From Pseudopedobacter sp965218985 (GTDB lineage: Bacteria; Bacteroidota; Bacteroidia; Sphingobacteriales; Sphingobacteriaceae): a stretch of 64,000 bases of DNA. The stretch is from assembly GCA_965218985.1 (NCBI GenBank), contig CBDCMP010000004.1:310001-374000 (forward strand), given 5' to 3'. Positions within the stretch are counted from its first letter, which is position 1, and each line of letters begins with the position of its first letter. The notes below the pieces were generated by a model that was not told where the DNA came from, did no database searches, and saw only the letters and a program-made list of their open reading frames with translations. The translations under genes were made by a program, and so were the position numbers. Positions 34,201-43,553 of the stretch are shown one piece after another.

Positions 34201-35858
34201 TGGGAAGTGCACAGTTGCAATACCTAGGGTTGCTTGCCATGATCTTTCAGGTTTTACATTGGCAGTTGATGGAACCCAAATATCCGTTGGACTGCCAGTC
34301 CCGGGATTGGACAATAAATGTATGTACTGCGCCATTGAAGAATAAGATGTCCGTATTGACAGGTTTTCATTTAAGAGATAATTCAGATGTATACGTGGTT
34401 GTAACGAGGAATAAGATTTCCCAGACAACTGAAAGGATGAGAAGTGTGCACCAACATTTGCCTGGAGACGGTCAGATATCTTGGCTTCATCTTCAACGTA
34501 TATAGAATATTCAAGATTTCGAGTTTTCTGATTGTTTAACAAATTTTTGGCTTCAGGTGCATTTTTATTTGTGGTCTCCAACCTCGTGACATTGGGATCG
34601 AAGTTATGGAAAGTAGTGTTGAAACCAAATCTGACTATGTTATTGTTTTTTGGGACATAATCAAAATCCACTTTCAACCCTGTATCCTTTATGTTAGAAT
34701 GGTAAGTCAATAAGTAATTCTCTGATCTTTGGGCATCTCCATATTCGCTTGAGGTCTGAAACCTGTATTTGGTATAGGTTAGGGTAGTGTTGCTGAACAA
34801 TCGGCTGTTGAAAAGGTGGTTGTATCTGATAGCAGAGGTGGTACTCCCCCATCCGAGCGTATTGTTCTCTTTACTATTGTCTGTCTCCATACTGCCTGAC
34901 TTCGAAATTAAATTGTCACTTCCAGCATATGTGCTGAAATATATCCTGTCCCTCGGAGAGAATTTTTGACATAGTTTCGCATTCAAATCGTAGAAATGGT
35001 AATTGAGCCTATTACCTGAGTTGGTTGTGCAAGAGCCGCCAGCAAATCCAAATAGGTTCTCCTAACCGCAAAAAGAAAAGTTGTCTGTTCTTTCTTCAAC
35101 GGACCTTCTATGAGCAGCTTGGATGACAAAATTCCTGCTGAAAAGGCATATTTGATGCTTTTTTCATTCCCCTCTTTCAGTTTGATGTCAAGTACTGAAG
35201 AAAGTCTTCCGCCATATCTCGCAGGAAATCCACCTTTCAGCAATTCGACATTCTTAATGGCATCGGTATTGAACACCGAGAAAAAACCCAATGCATGGGA
35301 AGAATGGTAGATGGGCACCCCATCCAACAAAACAAGATTTTGCTCGGCACCACCTCCCCTCACATAATAGTCGCTTGACCCTTCCCTTCCCGATTTAACC
35401 CCAGGAAGCATTTGGACCGCTTTTACCAGATCCACTTCCCCGGCCAGCCGGGGCATAGATTCAACTTCTGTAGTGGAGATATTGATGCTGCTGGATGAAC
35501 TCAGCTCTAAATGTCTGTTTTGAGTTGAACTGACCGAAATCTCTTTCAGCTGCTGATTAAAAGTCTTTAGTCTGACATTTATCAAAGTGTCCTTAGTAAA
35601 GAAAATGCTGACAGTATCTGTCTGGAAGCCAAGATAGGAAGAAATCATCGTTACTTTTCCGATTTTTGCAATTAGGGAAAAATAGCCGTACGAGTTGGTA
35701 ATTGTGCTTGAGTTATTTTCGATGTTGGTAACGGTGGCCCCACCCACAGTTTCCCCAGTCTGATCATCAGTGACGTAACCATGAATGGTCAATTTCTGAG
35801 CTATCAGTTCCACATTTATCAAAACTAAAAACGCCAGTAAAAGGGTAGGTTTCCACAT
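34201..35858 (-). pseudogene. TonB-dependent receptor, N-terminal part, disrupted
   Basis: The receptor starts at 35858 with a signal peptide (about 1-20), a carboxypeptidase-like beta domain (LTIHGYVTDDQTGETVGGATV, 24-100) and the plug (about 140-240, with LPGVKSGREGSSDYYVRGGG and LLDGVPIYHSSHALGFFSVFN). A frameshift near 35026 separates RTYLDLLAALA from the barrel frame (NRLNYHFYDLNAKLCQKFSPRDR), which runs on to the IS at 34197. Together with the fragment at 32299-33015 it would be a receptor of roughly 900 residues of the type paired with DUF4249, importing an unknown ligand. At least two frameshifts and one IS make it non-functional. Confidence 0.88.
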
Positions 35859-35987
35859 GTTTTTGAAAGTGATTTACAGAAAAAATACTGACATAAATAA
35901 ACATTAAGAAGTAAAATATAACTTTAAAGCTGTTCATTAGTTCTAAAGTGAACCAACAAATTTCATATTCAACTCAGACTTTTCTAC

Positions 35988-36437
35988 TTACTTCTTCGAG
36001 AATTTCATGTCTGAATAGTCTGAAAAGGAAACGCCGTTTGCGTCACCTTCAACGCCACTTAAGATCAAATTCTGGCCCTTTTTCTCAAATTGATAATACC
36101 CAATGATTGTTGGGAAATCAAAAGAGGTTGGGTTTGAGATTCTGATCATGTTCTTGCTCTTCTCTTTTCTAGTAAAATACTGGAAGTTTACCCTGGCTTT
36201 GCCGTCAATCTCATACCAACCAGTGCAATTACCCCCCAATCCATCCTTCATGGTGCAGTTGTCAAAGAAAATTGTACCAGATGATATATTCACAGTGGTA
36301 GATTTACCATCATCGTAGTTAGTGATCATGTCTATATTGTATTCATCGGCAACTTTCGAAATCAGTTTTTGGTCTTTGTTGCAGGAGGAAAAAACCATGA
36401 AAAATAGGGTAATGAATAAAAGCAATTTCGTCTTCAT
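35988..36437 (-). CDS. Putative lipoprotein of unknown function
   Basis: A 149-residue protein with a lipoprotein signal peptide (LLLFITLFFMVFSSC, Cys19). The mature domain is beta-rich with a pair of cysteines (FFDNCTMKDGLGGNCTGWYEIDG) that may form a disulfide; it resembles small lipocalin-like lipoproteins of Bacteroidota in size only. It lies between a palindrome and the TonB receptor gene, same strand, and is the gene just downstream of the giant-protein array. Confidence 0.65.
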   Translation of the reverse strand: MKTKLLLFITLFFMVFSSCNKDQKLISKVADEYNIDMITNYDDGKSTTVNISSGTIFFDNCTMKDGLGGNCTGWYEIDGKARVNFQYFTRKEKSKNMIRISNPTSFDFPTIIGYYQFEKKGQNLILSGVEGDANGVSFSDYSDMKFSKK

Positions 36438-36450
36438 AATGTTAGAATTA

Positions 36451-36480
36451 AGGGTAATCGATTTTATAATCGATTACCCT
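36451..36480. repeat. Perfect 13-bp hairpin between genes
   Basis: AGGGTAATCGATT (36451-36463) and AATCGATTACCCT (36468-36480) form a perfect stem with a TTAT loop, 10 bases after the stop of the gene ending at 36491. There is no T run; it may be a processing or stability hairpin or an operator of the next gene. Confidence 0.6.
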
Positions 36481-36490
36481 GTTAGTAAAA

Positions 36491-38065
36491 CTATTGATGT
36501 CTGATGTGAAATTTAAATGTTGGATCTCCATATATTTTAGTACATCTGGTATCTCTAAAATCTACTGGTACAGTCGGACCGACATCATCATTATTCTTGA
36601 TGTTGATTTTGCCGCTTAAATTCACTTTAGTGCCAGTGAATGGAATCTCTACCTGTCCGCTTACGGTTAGCTCAAAAATCTGACCTGAGTCTTCCTCTAT
36701 CATCTTATAGATGACAATGTTTCCGTAATCCCCTGTATACCACATGAATAATGGCCAATTCCAATCATAATATTCCCACCTGCCATTTACATCTCTTCGT
36801 TTTTGTGGTTCATAAGGATGATTCATAAACTCTGCTAACTCAGTGAAACTACTGTTAGGTTTGAAAGCTATCAATCTAATTTCTGGTGCTCCTAAAACCC
36901 AATCTTCATAAGTGTCTTGCAATGAAGTTCCAGGGAAAGTCAAACCGTATAAGTATTCCCAATTACCATCATATCTGGCACAATTGTTACCTGTATTAAT
37001 TGGATCTCCTTCACCTCCTGGATCGTCTCCGGCTTCTCCATCATTGAATGTTATAGCAACCTGTCTTCTATTCTCCATTTGAACATATTGCTTCTCCCTT
37101 TTAATTTTAGGATAGGATAAAATAACTTGATTTTTACTGATTTTTGATCGTTCATTAGTCCCTACAGCAATCACAGGCACATCTGGGGAAGTTGTGGCGT
37201 CTAACCAATGGACATTTCCATCTCCATCATATGCCTTGACTTTTTTTGCTGTTTTATCATCATAATCTGCCGGCACAACAGCAACAAGAGGAGAATAACT
37301 TTCAGTATCCCATTTGTCGATGTTAACGGGGACAGAAATGTTCAACAAAGGCATTGTATTGGCCAATTCTTCTGTTTCAGCAAGAGACAGAACAGAATTT
37401 AAATTATTGTTTACTAAATGAGCCTTGAACGATTTTCCTGAAACTGACACATCTTTTATATCTCTATAAAGAATATCGTAATCTCCGTCAAACATTTTCA
37501 AAGCTTCGCTTTTTATAAAACTCCGCATATCCTTCTGCTTTAGATTTACCGCTAATTGCCTTGCTATTTTGTCTATGATAGCACTTTTCTTTAGTACGCT
37601 AAGATTGTCTGTGATTGTCAAGGTAGCTAATTTTTCCGAAATCTGAGGATTTTCATTGTTGGGTTCCACTTTACGGCAAGCCGAGTATATGATAACCATT
37701 GCAGCCATAAGGGTAATGATTGAAAAAACTTGTTTTAAACAGGCAACGATCTTTAAATCATCAGAAAAATGAATTTTTGTCTCAGATAGAATGGATTGAG
37801 TGAAAATATAAACAGCTATAATAATGATTAAACTGTCTATTTCATTTATATAAAAGCTGCATTTTGTTTGTTTGATCACTAAAAGTCTTAACCCAAATAA
37901 CAAAGATGCCAATCCACAAATAAAAACGAACCAAATATTTGGACCCTGTATATATGGATACGTTATTATATTAATTGGGACAAGGAAAGGAGTAATAAAA
38001 TATAATGCAACCAAAGATGAAAATATCAATCCATTTCCTTTATTGCCTAATTGCTTGAATGACAT
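36491..38065 (-). CDS. Possible chimeric protein: membrane N-terminus joined to lipoprotein
   Basis: A 524-residue frame (H in the array). Residues 1-105 hold three membrane helices resembling the start of an O-antigen-ligase-type protein. Then residues 110-130 read like a complete lipoprotein signal (QVFSIITLMAAMVIIYSAC, Cys130) followed by a 390-residue soluble part with an Asp/Gly-rich linker near 345-360 and a beta-rich end. A lipoprotein signal in the middle of a protein makes little sense, so the ORF looks like a fusion of two genes, or the true start may lie near residue 110 with a lost start codon. No domain is recognised with confidence. It is the last gene of the leftward array. Confidence 0.5.
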   Translation of the reverse strand: MSFKQLGNKGNGLIFSSLVALYFITPFLVPINIITYPYIQGPNIWFVFICGLASLLFGLRLLVIKQTKCSFYINEIDSLIIIIAVYIFTQSILSETKIHFSDDLKIVACLKQVFSIITLMAAMVIIYSACRKVEPNNENPQISEKLATLTITDNLSVLKKSAIIDKIARQLAVNLKQKDMRSFIKSEALKMFDGDYDILYRDIKDVSVSGKSFKAHLVNNNLNSVLSLAETEELANTMPLLNISVPVNIDKWDTESYSPLVAVVPADYDDKTAKKVKAYDGDGNVHWLDATTSPDVPVIAVGTNERSKISKNQVILSYPKIKREKQYVQMENRRQVAITFNDGEAGDDPGGEGDPINTGNNCARYDGNWEYLYGLTFPGTSLQDTYEDWVLGAPEIRLIAFKPNSSFTELAEFMNHPYEPQKRRDVNGRWEYYDWNWPLFMWYTGDYGNIVIYKMIEEDSGQIFELTVSGQVEIPFTGTKVNLSGKINIKNNDDVGPTVPVDFRDTRCTKIYGDPTFKFHIRHQ

Positions 38066-38235
38066 GTTTAAAATTGATTGATAAATATTGCTGCTAAAAA
38101 AAAATGCATGAGGAAGTAGACCATCCGGAAGATTTCATGTATCAATGATTCGGCAAATGTCGGCTTTTCATAATCCCATCTTTTCGATATCGGGGGCTAT
38201 TTCATTTTAAAGACAAAGCGAGCTTTTTGCATATT

Positions 38236-39900
38236 CTAATAGTAAATTTGAAATATCTGAACAATAGACTGCTGTGTAGTTTTATTATAACTAATCTTCC
38301 CCACATTATCGTAATTTTCTATCCCACCAGTAGGTCTGTTCAAAGTATTTACATTAAATACATCCGAAGAAACCTGCTCTCCACCAATATTAATAAAATT
38401 ACTTCCCGAGATGGACATCGTACCTCCCAAATAAGTCACCAGCTCAATGGTATAATTACCCGTGATCGGTTGGCCGTACCATGCAGCATAAAGAAAAATA
38501 TCAATGAGATTGTTTGTTTCTGGGAAAGCTTCAATGTATTTCTTAATACCTATTAAAACTCCTTCATAACCAGAATACCCCATGTTGTCCGTAGCCCACC
38601 ATAGGTAAGCGTCAGATTGGGGAGAAATCACTCTGGGTACCGTTGCACTTTGACCGAAACCAACATATAATCCATCTACAGAAGTACCAGTGCCCTCATA
38701 CGCTACTAAAACATCCAAATCTTTCCCAGCCCCATCCAGCCAGCCAAACCTCACGGTCATAAAATCAAACTGATCAATTATAATTTGTTCTGTTCTATCG
38801 ACAATTTCCACTTCATAAGTTATATTCATCCCACCATAATCTGCAAATACATTCCCTAATAGGCTATCGTCAACAACATCATTGGCAAAAACTGTTAATT
38901 TATTTCCAACAAATCCTGCTCTGTCAGGAATCGAAAATGAGAAAACGGATTCGTTGGTTTTGTCAAGGCTCGTACCGTCACTAAAGTTTGCATACAACCT
39001 AAAAGTGTTTTCTGTGCTTCCCTCATCTACCACCGTAGGCCCATTTAAGGTTAAGGATATCAACACTACAGGACTGGTGTCAATGATAAACATAGGATAA
39101 TCCATGCTCAATCCTGCGTAAAAACCGGTAACTTTTGAACTGATGCTGTCACCGTTGACGGTATTTGCAAATATCCTGAGCTTATTGTTTACAAAGCTCC
39201 CCCTATTGCTTGCCAATAGCGTAAAAACAGATTCAACTGTTTTATCTATCTTACTTCCGTCATTATAATGTGCAAATAAAGTGTAGGTATTCTCCGTACT
39301 TCCCTCGTTAACATTCAGCGGTCCAGAAATTGATATAGAGGTTAATGCAATGGGCGTAGTATTGATCACCGTAATTTGCTTTGTGAGCGGAGGCCTACCA
39401 TTTTTCAAGGCAGTAATTGTTACCTGACGGCTATCATTGACAATGTCATTATTTGCTGCTGTATATACGTTCCCATTGAAAGCCCCTTCCGAACTGGTAA
39501 AGATATACTCATTAGTGGCATCCCTAACCATTTCACCATTATACATAGCACTAACCTGATAGTTGACCGTTTGCCCTTCGTTGACGAGGGAAGGCCCGCT
39601 AAGAACGAAAGAATCGGCGTTATTGACATTTAGAAAGGAAAAATATTTTACTCCGGACCAACCTGCAGCTGTTAAAATCCTAGCCCCAATAGCATAAGCA
39701 CCGTTAGCTATTTGTAAGTCGAGCTGAAAGTTATCCCAGGAAGCAATCAACACCCCATCTAGAAACCACTCACTGGCAATAACAGTATTTTTATCAGATT
39801 CACTATTAAAAAGCAGTTCGAAACTAGGTTGTTGAACAGCATACACTTCTTGGCCATTTACAGAATAAGCAGGCCCTACAAAACATATATCATTACTCAT
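38236..39900 (-). CDS. Large Ig-like repeat protein without signal peptide
   Basis: A 554-residue protein (G). Three Ig-like (Big-type) repeats of about 90 residues span roughly 95-370, each opening with a GP..VNEG or VDEGST motif and containing a conserved F..N.(Y/L) stretch. The N-terminus (MSNDICFVGPAYSVNG) and the C-terminal 180 residues are unlike anything I recognise; the latter repeats WW/GY aromatic patterns (DAYLWWATDNMGYSGYEG). There is no Sec signal or sorting domain. Repeats of this kind form adhesin stalks or phage-tail decorations. It lies 65 bases after F on the same strand. Confidence 0.6.
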   Translation of the reverse strand: MSNDICFVGPAYSVNGQEVYAVQQPSFELLFNSESDKNTVIASEWFLDGVLIASWDNFQLDLQIANGAYAIGARILTAAGWSGVKYFSFLNVNNADSFVLSGPSLVNEGQTVNYQVSAMYNGEMVRDATNEYIFTSSEGAFNGNVYTAANNDIVNDSRQVTITALKNGRPPLTKQITVINTTPIALTSISISGPLNVNEGSTENTYTLFAHYNDGSKIDKTVESVFTLLASNRGSFVNNKLRIFANTVNGDSISSKVTGFYAGLSMDYPMFIIDTSPVVLISLTLNGPTVVDEGSTENTFRLYANFSDGTSLDKTNESVFSFSIPDRAGFVGNKLTVFANDVVDDSLLGNVFADYGGMNITYEVEIVDRTEQIIIDQFDFMTVRFGWLDGAGKDLDVLVAYEGTGTSVDGLYVGFGQSATVPRVISPQSDAYLWWATDNMGYSGYEGVLIGIKKYIEAFPETNNLIDIFLYAAWYGQPITGNYTIELVTYLGGTMSISGSNFINIGGEQVSSDVFNVNTLNRPTGGIENYDNVGKISYNKTTQQSIVQIFQIYY

Positions 39901-39965
39901 TATAACACTATTTAGAAATGGAACTGATAAAGTTCCGTTTTATAATTAAAAGAGCGTACAGCAAC

Positions 39966-41102
39966 CTAAAGTGACGCCGGAAAAACAGTACGCTCGTTCT
40001 CTATGTTGATCATGGTTTTGTCCGTACCATAGGTAACCCAGCTGAAGTCTGCCCCATTTACGCTTACGGCTACAACATTCATGAGGTGAGAGAGATCAAT
40101 CGTCATTCCTCTCCATCGGAAATGTGGAGGTATGGCGGATTGATCCAGCGTAATGGTTGCCACCTTCGTTAAAGGGTCAAAAACCATTTCCTTCGTTGTA
40201 AATTCTTTGGTCAAACGATATTCCTCTGCTTCTCTGCGGGAGACCACCCATAACCTATCATTGGCCACATTTTGAACGTAATCCATAAAAGTTGTAAAGT
40301 CTGCAGCTGTCCATGCATGGGCACCAATCTGCCATATCATATTGGTGGTGGCATTACTCAAATTCAATAATGCATGAAGCCTTGTTTTTATCCAGATCAC
40401 GTCAGCTGCATTCCAATCCTCAGTGAAATTCCTATGAATTTGAATAAACCCGTCTGTAGGCAAGGAGTTAAAATCAGTAAAAGATCGCAAATCCTCTGAT
40501 TTTGACCAGTTTTCATTGTTAGGATAGATAGGAAGCCCATCTTTTGCTCCTTGTGTAATCGCTCCTAAAAAACCTAATTCCTTCGCTGCTTTTGCATAAA
40601 AAGAAAAATTGGATACGACCACATGCATGTTCATCAAATACCCCATCCTTTCGTAGATAAGGTTCTGAAAATTCGTTAAGTCCAGTTTTGTTTCCTCTAA
40701 AGAATTTAATTGCTTATGATAATCCGAGTGATTCTCCAAATCCCAACCTTTTGTTACCAAAGCAGTTTGTTGAGCATAAGTATTTTTCCCTATCAACGCC
40801 CATTCCGCACCATTGTAATCATTATGGCCAAAAGTTCCCAATGCAGCCCGGTAGCCTATATTTTGGCCACATCCATTGGAATAATGACGGCTTGACATCA
40901 CCTGCTGTATGCTGGTCGCTTCAGGATAAGAATCATCCCAGGTAGTGCATAAAATGGCTTGTTTAAGATATTTCACATTGGCGAAATCAGCTGACAAAGC
41001 CGCATTGTCACCACTAAACTGTATGGTAATGATAATGGTGTCGGATGGTACAGGTGTCACCTGCCCCGTAATCCCAACCTTACGTCCTTTTACTATGATC
41101 AT
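39966..41102 (-). CDS. NodB-like polysaccharide deacetylase-related protein
   Basis: A 378-residue protein (F) with features of the NodB fold: TWDDSYP (Asp56/57, the metal and catalytic Asp) and HSDYH (His125 and His129, the HxxxH zinc site), then an IGAHAW strand near 260. The C-terminal 80 residues form an extra beta domain. Deacetylases of this family remove acetyl groups from chitin, peptidoglycan or capsule. There is no signal peptide, unusual for an exported deacetylase, so it may work on a particle. Its start overlaps the stop of the preceding gene by one base. Confidence 0.65.
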   Translation of the reverse strand: MIIVKGRKVGITGQVTPVPSDTIIITIQFSGDNAALSADFANVKYLKQAILCTTWDDSYPEATSIQQVMSSRHYSNGCGQNIGYRAALGTFGHNDYNGAEWALIGKNTYAQQTALVTKGWDLENHSDYHKQLNSLEETKLDLTNFQNLIYERMGYLMNMHVVVSNFSFYAKAAKELGFLGAITQGAKDGLPIYPNNENWSKSEDLRSFTDFNSLPTDGFIQIHRNFTEDWNAADVIWIKTRLHALLNLSNATTNMIWQIGAHAWTAADFTTFMDYVQNVANDRLWVVSRREAEEYRLTKEFTTKEMVFDPLTKVATITLDQSAIPPHFRWRGMTIDLSHLMNVVAVSVNGADFSWVTYGTDKTMINIENERTVFPASL

Positions 41103-42235
41103 TATGGTTTAGCTATATTACTTACTTCGATTGCCATAGAACATATCCCTGCATTAAATACACCACTTGTCTTATGGACAATAATGTCAGCCGTGGTCAT
41201 CCCATTGCTTATATTTTTAAGCTCTGCAAGGTTGGTCCCCTGAAAATTCCCGCCGCCAATGGTTTTGTTTACCAATTGGCTACCTGAAGAGTAGCTCATT
41301 ACAGCTGTGCCCAAATCAGTAGTATTACCCATGATATAAACCGTATAAAATAGGTTAGGATCAAGTCCGGAAAGACGTATCAGCCCGTTTGAATTCACAT
41401 CAGATTTCATCAAACCGGAAATGATCACAAAATCGGGATAAATAGCAGATCCTGAAGGGTTAGGCGCATAAAAGGAGTTTCCTGATTTGTCAAAATTTTC
41501 CAGATACAACGATATTCCCGTAATTTCAAGCTCCGGCGTTGACCTGAGCCCGTTCTTTTGATAAGCACCACCGCTAATCAAAGAAGTAGGAACTTTCGCC
41601 ATATTCCATTCGCCATCATCAGTCTGTGGCAGGTATTCGTTAGAAAAATTGATCAATACCGAAGTGTTAGGAATATAAACCGGCGGATCTCCCAAGGTCA
41701 ATACCGTTTCAGGATCCCATGTACTTGTAGTATAGCCTGCCTTGACTGCCCTCAATCTCAAATAATAATTCGTTCCCGGAGTTAAATTCCCTACGGTGAA
41801 TTGTAGCTCGATTCCATTGTAAATAGTAATGGCATCACTGTAATCTGAATTATGAGCCAATTGGAGTTCATACACTACGCCTTCAGATAGGTTTGAAGGG
41901 GCAGTAAATGTATTGGATATTTCTGTTTCACCTGTAGCTACGCTGGTAAGAACTGGTGTTTCCAGATCTTGAGTAAAATTATTGCTTACTTCTATCACCA
42001 GTGAACAAAGTCCAGCATAATATGCTCCACTCAATTTGCTGATTGTAATATCTACAGAGGTTTGCCCGGCACTGAAATCTTTAAATTCTACAAGATCCAC
42101 CAACTGGTAATTATTGCTGTACAATAGTTTTGGTGATGGACTGGCTCCCCATACCGTATACTTTAGTACCGCAGTATCATCCAGTGTACCTGTATTTCCC
42201 ATAAGATAAACATTGTAAAATTTACCGGGGTCCAA
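41102..42235 (-). CDS. Tail-fibre-like protein E, second half after frameshift
   Basis: A 377-residue frame that continues protein E. It holds an FN3-like segment (ETEISNTFTAPSN to LRLRAVKAGYTTSTWDP) and a second copy of a roughly 190-residue unit (VLINFSNEYLPQTDDGEWNMA to LSGLDPNLFYTVYIMGNT). The first residues, LDPGKFYNVYLMGNT, match the end of the first unit in the upstream frame, so both belong to one gene interrupted by one missing base near 42250. The repeated unit looks like a carbohydrate-binding-type beta sandwich, by pattern only. Confidence 0.6.
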   Translation of the reverse strand: MDPGKFYNVYLMGNTGTLDDTAVLKYTVWGASPSPKLLYSNNYQLVDLVEFKDFSAGQTSVDITISKLSGAYYAGLCSLVIEVSNNFTQDLETPVLTSVATGETEISNTFTAPSNLSEGVVYELQLAHNSDYSDAITIYNGIELQFTVGNLTPGTNYYLRLRAVKAGYTTSTWDPETVLTLGDPPVYIPNTSVLINFSNEYLPQTDDGEWNMAKVPTSLISGGAYQKNGLRSTPELEITGISLYLENFDKSGNSFYAPNPSGSAIYPDFVIISGLMKSDVNSNGLIRLSGLDPNLFYTVYIMGNTTDLGTAVMSYSSGSQLVNKTIGGGNFQGTNLAELKNISNGMTTADIIVHKTSGVFNAGICSMAIEVSNIAKP

Positions 42236-43533
42236 ACCATAAAGCCTAACTCAGATCCATCAGAATTGGTAGTTGTTTTAACTAATCCAGAAATAATCAC
42301 AAAGTCAGGATAAATTGCAGATTCACTGGGGTCTGGAGGATAGAACGAATTTCCAACGATCTCGAATCCTTCTATGTAAATTGATATTCCCGTACTTTCC
42401 ATACGCTCTTTATCCCTGAGATCTGTTCGGGTGTAACTATTCCCTTGCCCAAAATCATCTGCCGTTATCTTTAACATGTTCCATTCCCCATCATCTGTTT
42501 GCGGAAGGTATTGGTTTGAAAAATTGACCAATACCGTGGATTCCAGCGTATAGCCCGGTAGCGTACCTCCCGTGGTCACTGCCACAGATGCCCATAGACT
42601 CCGTGAATAGCCGGTTCGTGAAGCTCTTAATCTCAGGTAATAAACACTTCCAGGAACGAGATCAGTAACATTAAACGTGGTATCCTCTCCACTATAAATG
42701 GTTTGAGTATCACTGAAGTTTGATTTTGTTGCAAGTTGCAGCTCATAGCTTACAGGTCCATCGGTATTTACCGGAGGAGAAAAAACATTTGAAATCTCTG
42801 TTTCACCGATTGCTGTGCTTTCCAATCCAGGAGCTGCTAATAAGGGGGTACTCTGCCCTACCTGCCATACTAATTCTGATGTCAAGACCTTACTTCCATC
42901 GTCGACCCATCCAGGAAGGCTTTGCAAAAATTCTTTGAACTTCACTTTAATTGGATCGTTGATAGTGCCTTCTCCCGAAAAATCATCACTACCAAAATTG
43001 ATTGGGCTCTTTGTTTTTAATGGGTCTGCCTCTGATCCAGTACCTTGGAAATCTGTATCCGCAAAAAATATTTTCGTCGCATCAAATTTTGCTTCAAGTG
43101 CGTTAGGTTGTACTGCTTTGTTGTTTATTATACCCAACAGTGTTTCCTCTATAGAAGCAAAATCAGTTAAATTACCTCCGCCTATAACCCATGCTGAATT
43201 CGTATCATCCCAAATATATCTTAAAATCTCTGCACCTGAACCTGGGTCCACATTAGCATAATCACCCACATTTGCCGTAGGAAAAGCAGACTGTAGAGCT
43301 TGAAGAGATAAAAACACTCCCTTAAAATGGGTTTCTAGCGTGTTGATTCTTTCTTCTATCTCATCATAGTCACTTGTTAATCTTGTGATTTCTTGCTCAT
43401 ATCGATCTCTTACCGCCTTAATCAATTCTTGCAAGTCTCTACCGCTGGTCTTTGAGGGATCAGGAGTTCCTACTTGGTTATCTTTGATGACCTCATCTAT
43501 ATAACCGTCTTCAATTTTTTCTATATCTGGCAT
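42163..43533 (-). CDS. Tail-fibre-like protein E, first half
   Basis: A 456-residue frame. Residues about 25-90 are a coiled coil (DLQELIKAVRDRYEQEITRL). Next comes LQALQSAFPTANVGDYANVD followed by RYIWDDTNSAWV, a motif familiar from phage tail-fibre and baseplate-associated proteins. FN3-like and beta-sandwich units follow, the latter (VLVNFSNQYLPQTDDGEWNM) duplicated downstream. After SDGSELG the frame goes off into unrelated residues and stops, while the neighbouring frame carries on with the expected sequence. The intact gene would give about 810 residues. No signal peptide is present. Confidence 0.65.
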   Translation of the reverse strand: MPDIEKIEDGYIDEVIKDNQVGTPDPSKTSGRDLQELIKAVRDRYEQEITRLTSDYDEIEERINTLETHFKGVFLSLQALQSAFPTANVGDYANVDPGSGAEILRYIWDDTNSAWVIGGGNLTDFASIEETLLGIINNKAVQPNALEAKFDATKIFFADTDFQGTGSEADPLKTKSPINFGSDDFSGEGTINDPIKVKFKEFLQSLPGWVDDGSKVLTSELVWQVGQSTPLLAAPGLESTAIGETEISNVFSPPVNTDGPVSYELQLATKSNFSDTQTIYSGEDTTFNVTDLVPGSVYYLRLRASRTGYSRSLWASVAVTTGGTLPGYTLESTVLVNFSNQYLPQTDDGEWNMLKITADDFGQGNSYTRTDLRDKERMESTGISIYIEGFEIVGNSFYPPDPSESAIYPDFVIISGLVKTTTNSDGSELGFMVWTPVNFTMFILWEIQVHWMILRY

Positions 43534-43553
43534 AACTTATGAATTTTATGGAT

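Noticed and set aside
33016..34201. Exact 3-bp versus 4-bp target duplication of the IS
   Set aside because: The flanks are runs of T, so the border cannot be fixed; 4 bp was used because it fits the IS407-like group.
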